Both the position numbers and the translations under genes were made by a program. Below, piece after piece: positions 63,301 through 64,000 of a DNA stretch of 64,000 nucleotides. The DNA comes from Hippasteria phrygiana. Lineage: Eukaryota > Echinodermata > Asteroidea > Valvatida > Goniasteridae. How positions within the stretch are numbered: the stretch's first letter is position 1; each line of letters begins with the position of its first letter. Location: positions 303,829 to 367,828 of the forward strand of contig JAZGUH010000697.1 in assembly GCA_037893225.1 (NCBI GenBank). Reading direction: 5' to 3'. The notes under the pieces are model-generated. The model was given only the letters and a program-made list of their open reading frames with translations, was not told the origin of the DNA and did not search any database.

Positions 63301-64000
63301 CGCCTAGCTCGGCGTATGGAGTGTTCTGAACACCCCAGGGCCAGTTTCGAGCACATCGCTGAAAAAAAGTTCCGAATTTTTTTCTCTCCAATTGGCATTT
63401 CAACATAACCAACGCGCCTAGCTCGGCGTATGGAGTGTTCTGAACACCCCAGGACCAGTTTCGAGCACATCGCTGAAAAAAATATTTCGAATTTTTTGAA
63501 CACTCCACGTCCAGTTTCGAGCACATCGTTGAAAAAAATGTTTCGAATTTGTTTTCTCTCCAATTGGCATTTCAACAAAACCAACGCGCCTAGCTCGGCG
63601 TATGGAGTGTTCTGAACACCCCAGGGCCAGTTTCGAGCACATCGCTGAAAAAAAGTTCAGAATTTGTTTCTTTCCAATTGCCATTTCAACAAAACCAACG
63701 CGCCTAGCTCGGCGTATGGAGTGTTCTGAACACCCCAGGGCCAGTTTCGAGCACATCGCTGAAAAAAAGTTCCGAATTTTTTTCTGTCCAATTGCCATTT
63801 CAACAAAACCAACGCGCCCAGGGCGGCGTATGGAGTGTTCTGAATACCCCAGGGCCAGTTTCGAGCACATCGCCGAAAAAAATGTTGCGAATTTTTTTTC
63901 TCTCCAATTGGCATTTCAACAAAACCAACGCGCCTAGCTCGGCGTATGGAGTGTTCTGAACACCCCAGGGCCAGTTTCGAGCACATCGCTGAAAAAAATG
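60398..64000 (+). repeat. Right-hand mosaic zone, continues past the window
   Basis: L and S modules of the first family in shuffled order, with one more marker at 61,852 (singleton A at 61860). Novel joins appear, for example L modules whose middle reads CTTTCCAATTGGC near 60,530, and CATCGCCG at about 63,870. I did not find a complete HOR period within this stretch. Confidence 0.75.

Larger units (their letters stand above)
1..64000 (+). repeat. Satellite DNA array of L and S modules with higher-order structure
   Basis: Seen directly: the phrase CAGTTTCGAGCACATCGCTG, or a one- or two-base variant, recurs every 55-116 bp from end to end, always on the + strand. Two module lengths alternate in irregular but repeated orders: S (55-56 bp) and L (113-116 bp). 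The window begins inside the tail of an L module (1-20) and ends inside a module, so both array edges lie outside. I found no inversion, no unique DNA, no mobile-element insertion and no microsatellite interruption. By hand count, GC is about 48% in L and 38% in S. Known for such arrays: they typify centromeric, pericentromeric or other heterochromatin of eukaryotes and carry no genes. Inference: a eukaryotic nuclear satellite; chromosome position and species are unknown. Confidence 0.97.

Noticed and set aside
1..64000. CRISPR array
   Set aside because: Direct repeats are contiguous, with no unique spacers; the units are 55-116 bp variants of each other and there are no cas genes.
1..64000. 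Bacterial or plasmid iterons, or a repeat-protein gene of a prokaryote
   Set aside because: No replication, partition or structural gene anywhere in 64 kb, no single continuous reading frame, and a multi-kilobase HOR structure typical of eukaryotic satellites.

Overview
The whole 64 kb window is one uninterrupted tandem satellite array. I see no protein-coding gene, RNA gene, transposon, CRISPR array or unique sequence anywhere in it. Every stretch is built from two related modules in the same orientation. A short module S (55-56 bp) opens with CCAGTTTCGAGCACATCG, then has an A-tract, TTCGAA or TTCCGAA, a T-tract and a GAACACTCCACGT-type tail. A long module L (113-116 bp) is the same head and tail with about 58-60 bp more between them (CCAATTGGCATTTC, CAAAACCAACGCGCC, then CTAGCTCGGCG or CCAGGGCGGCG, then TATGGAGTGTTCT). 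L is about twice S, so the array is quantised at about 57.1 bp, and an L+S pair is 171-172 bp. Extrapolating from stretches I split by hand, the window holds roughly 690 modules, with about two L for each S.

The modules are organised into higher-order repeats (HORs). From 533 to about 29.1 kb and from about 49.8 kb to the end, a marker L module (starts CAAGTTTC, ends CCTTAGGG) divides the array into cassettes of 513, 627, 743, 857, 913, 1,259, 1,315 bp and longer. At 20,110-29,117 a 3,714 bp HOR (40 modules) is present in 2.43 tandem copies. The core at about 29.1-43.9 kb is a second HOR family without that marker: a 2,053 bp unit twice (30,371-34,476), a shortened 1,767 bp version, and a 4,565 bp unit that swallows these and is itself duplicated (34,748-43,922). 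From 49,959 a 5,318 bp HOR is present about twice. Copies look identical or differ by single bases where I compared them, which points to very recent amplification. Segments of 3-4 kb recur 34-39 kb apart within the array.

This is what centromeric, pericentromeric or other constitutive heterochromatin of a eukaryotic nuclear genome looks like, probably assembled from long reads. The organism cannot be named from the sequence. CpG is not depleted, which argues weakly against a heavily CpG-methylated genome and would suit, for example, many insects. Open frames are long and numerous on both strands, but they are by-products of stop-poor repeat units, not genes. There is no evidence here of an encoded system; what is notable is the repeat architecture and its recent evolution.
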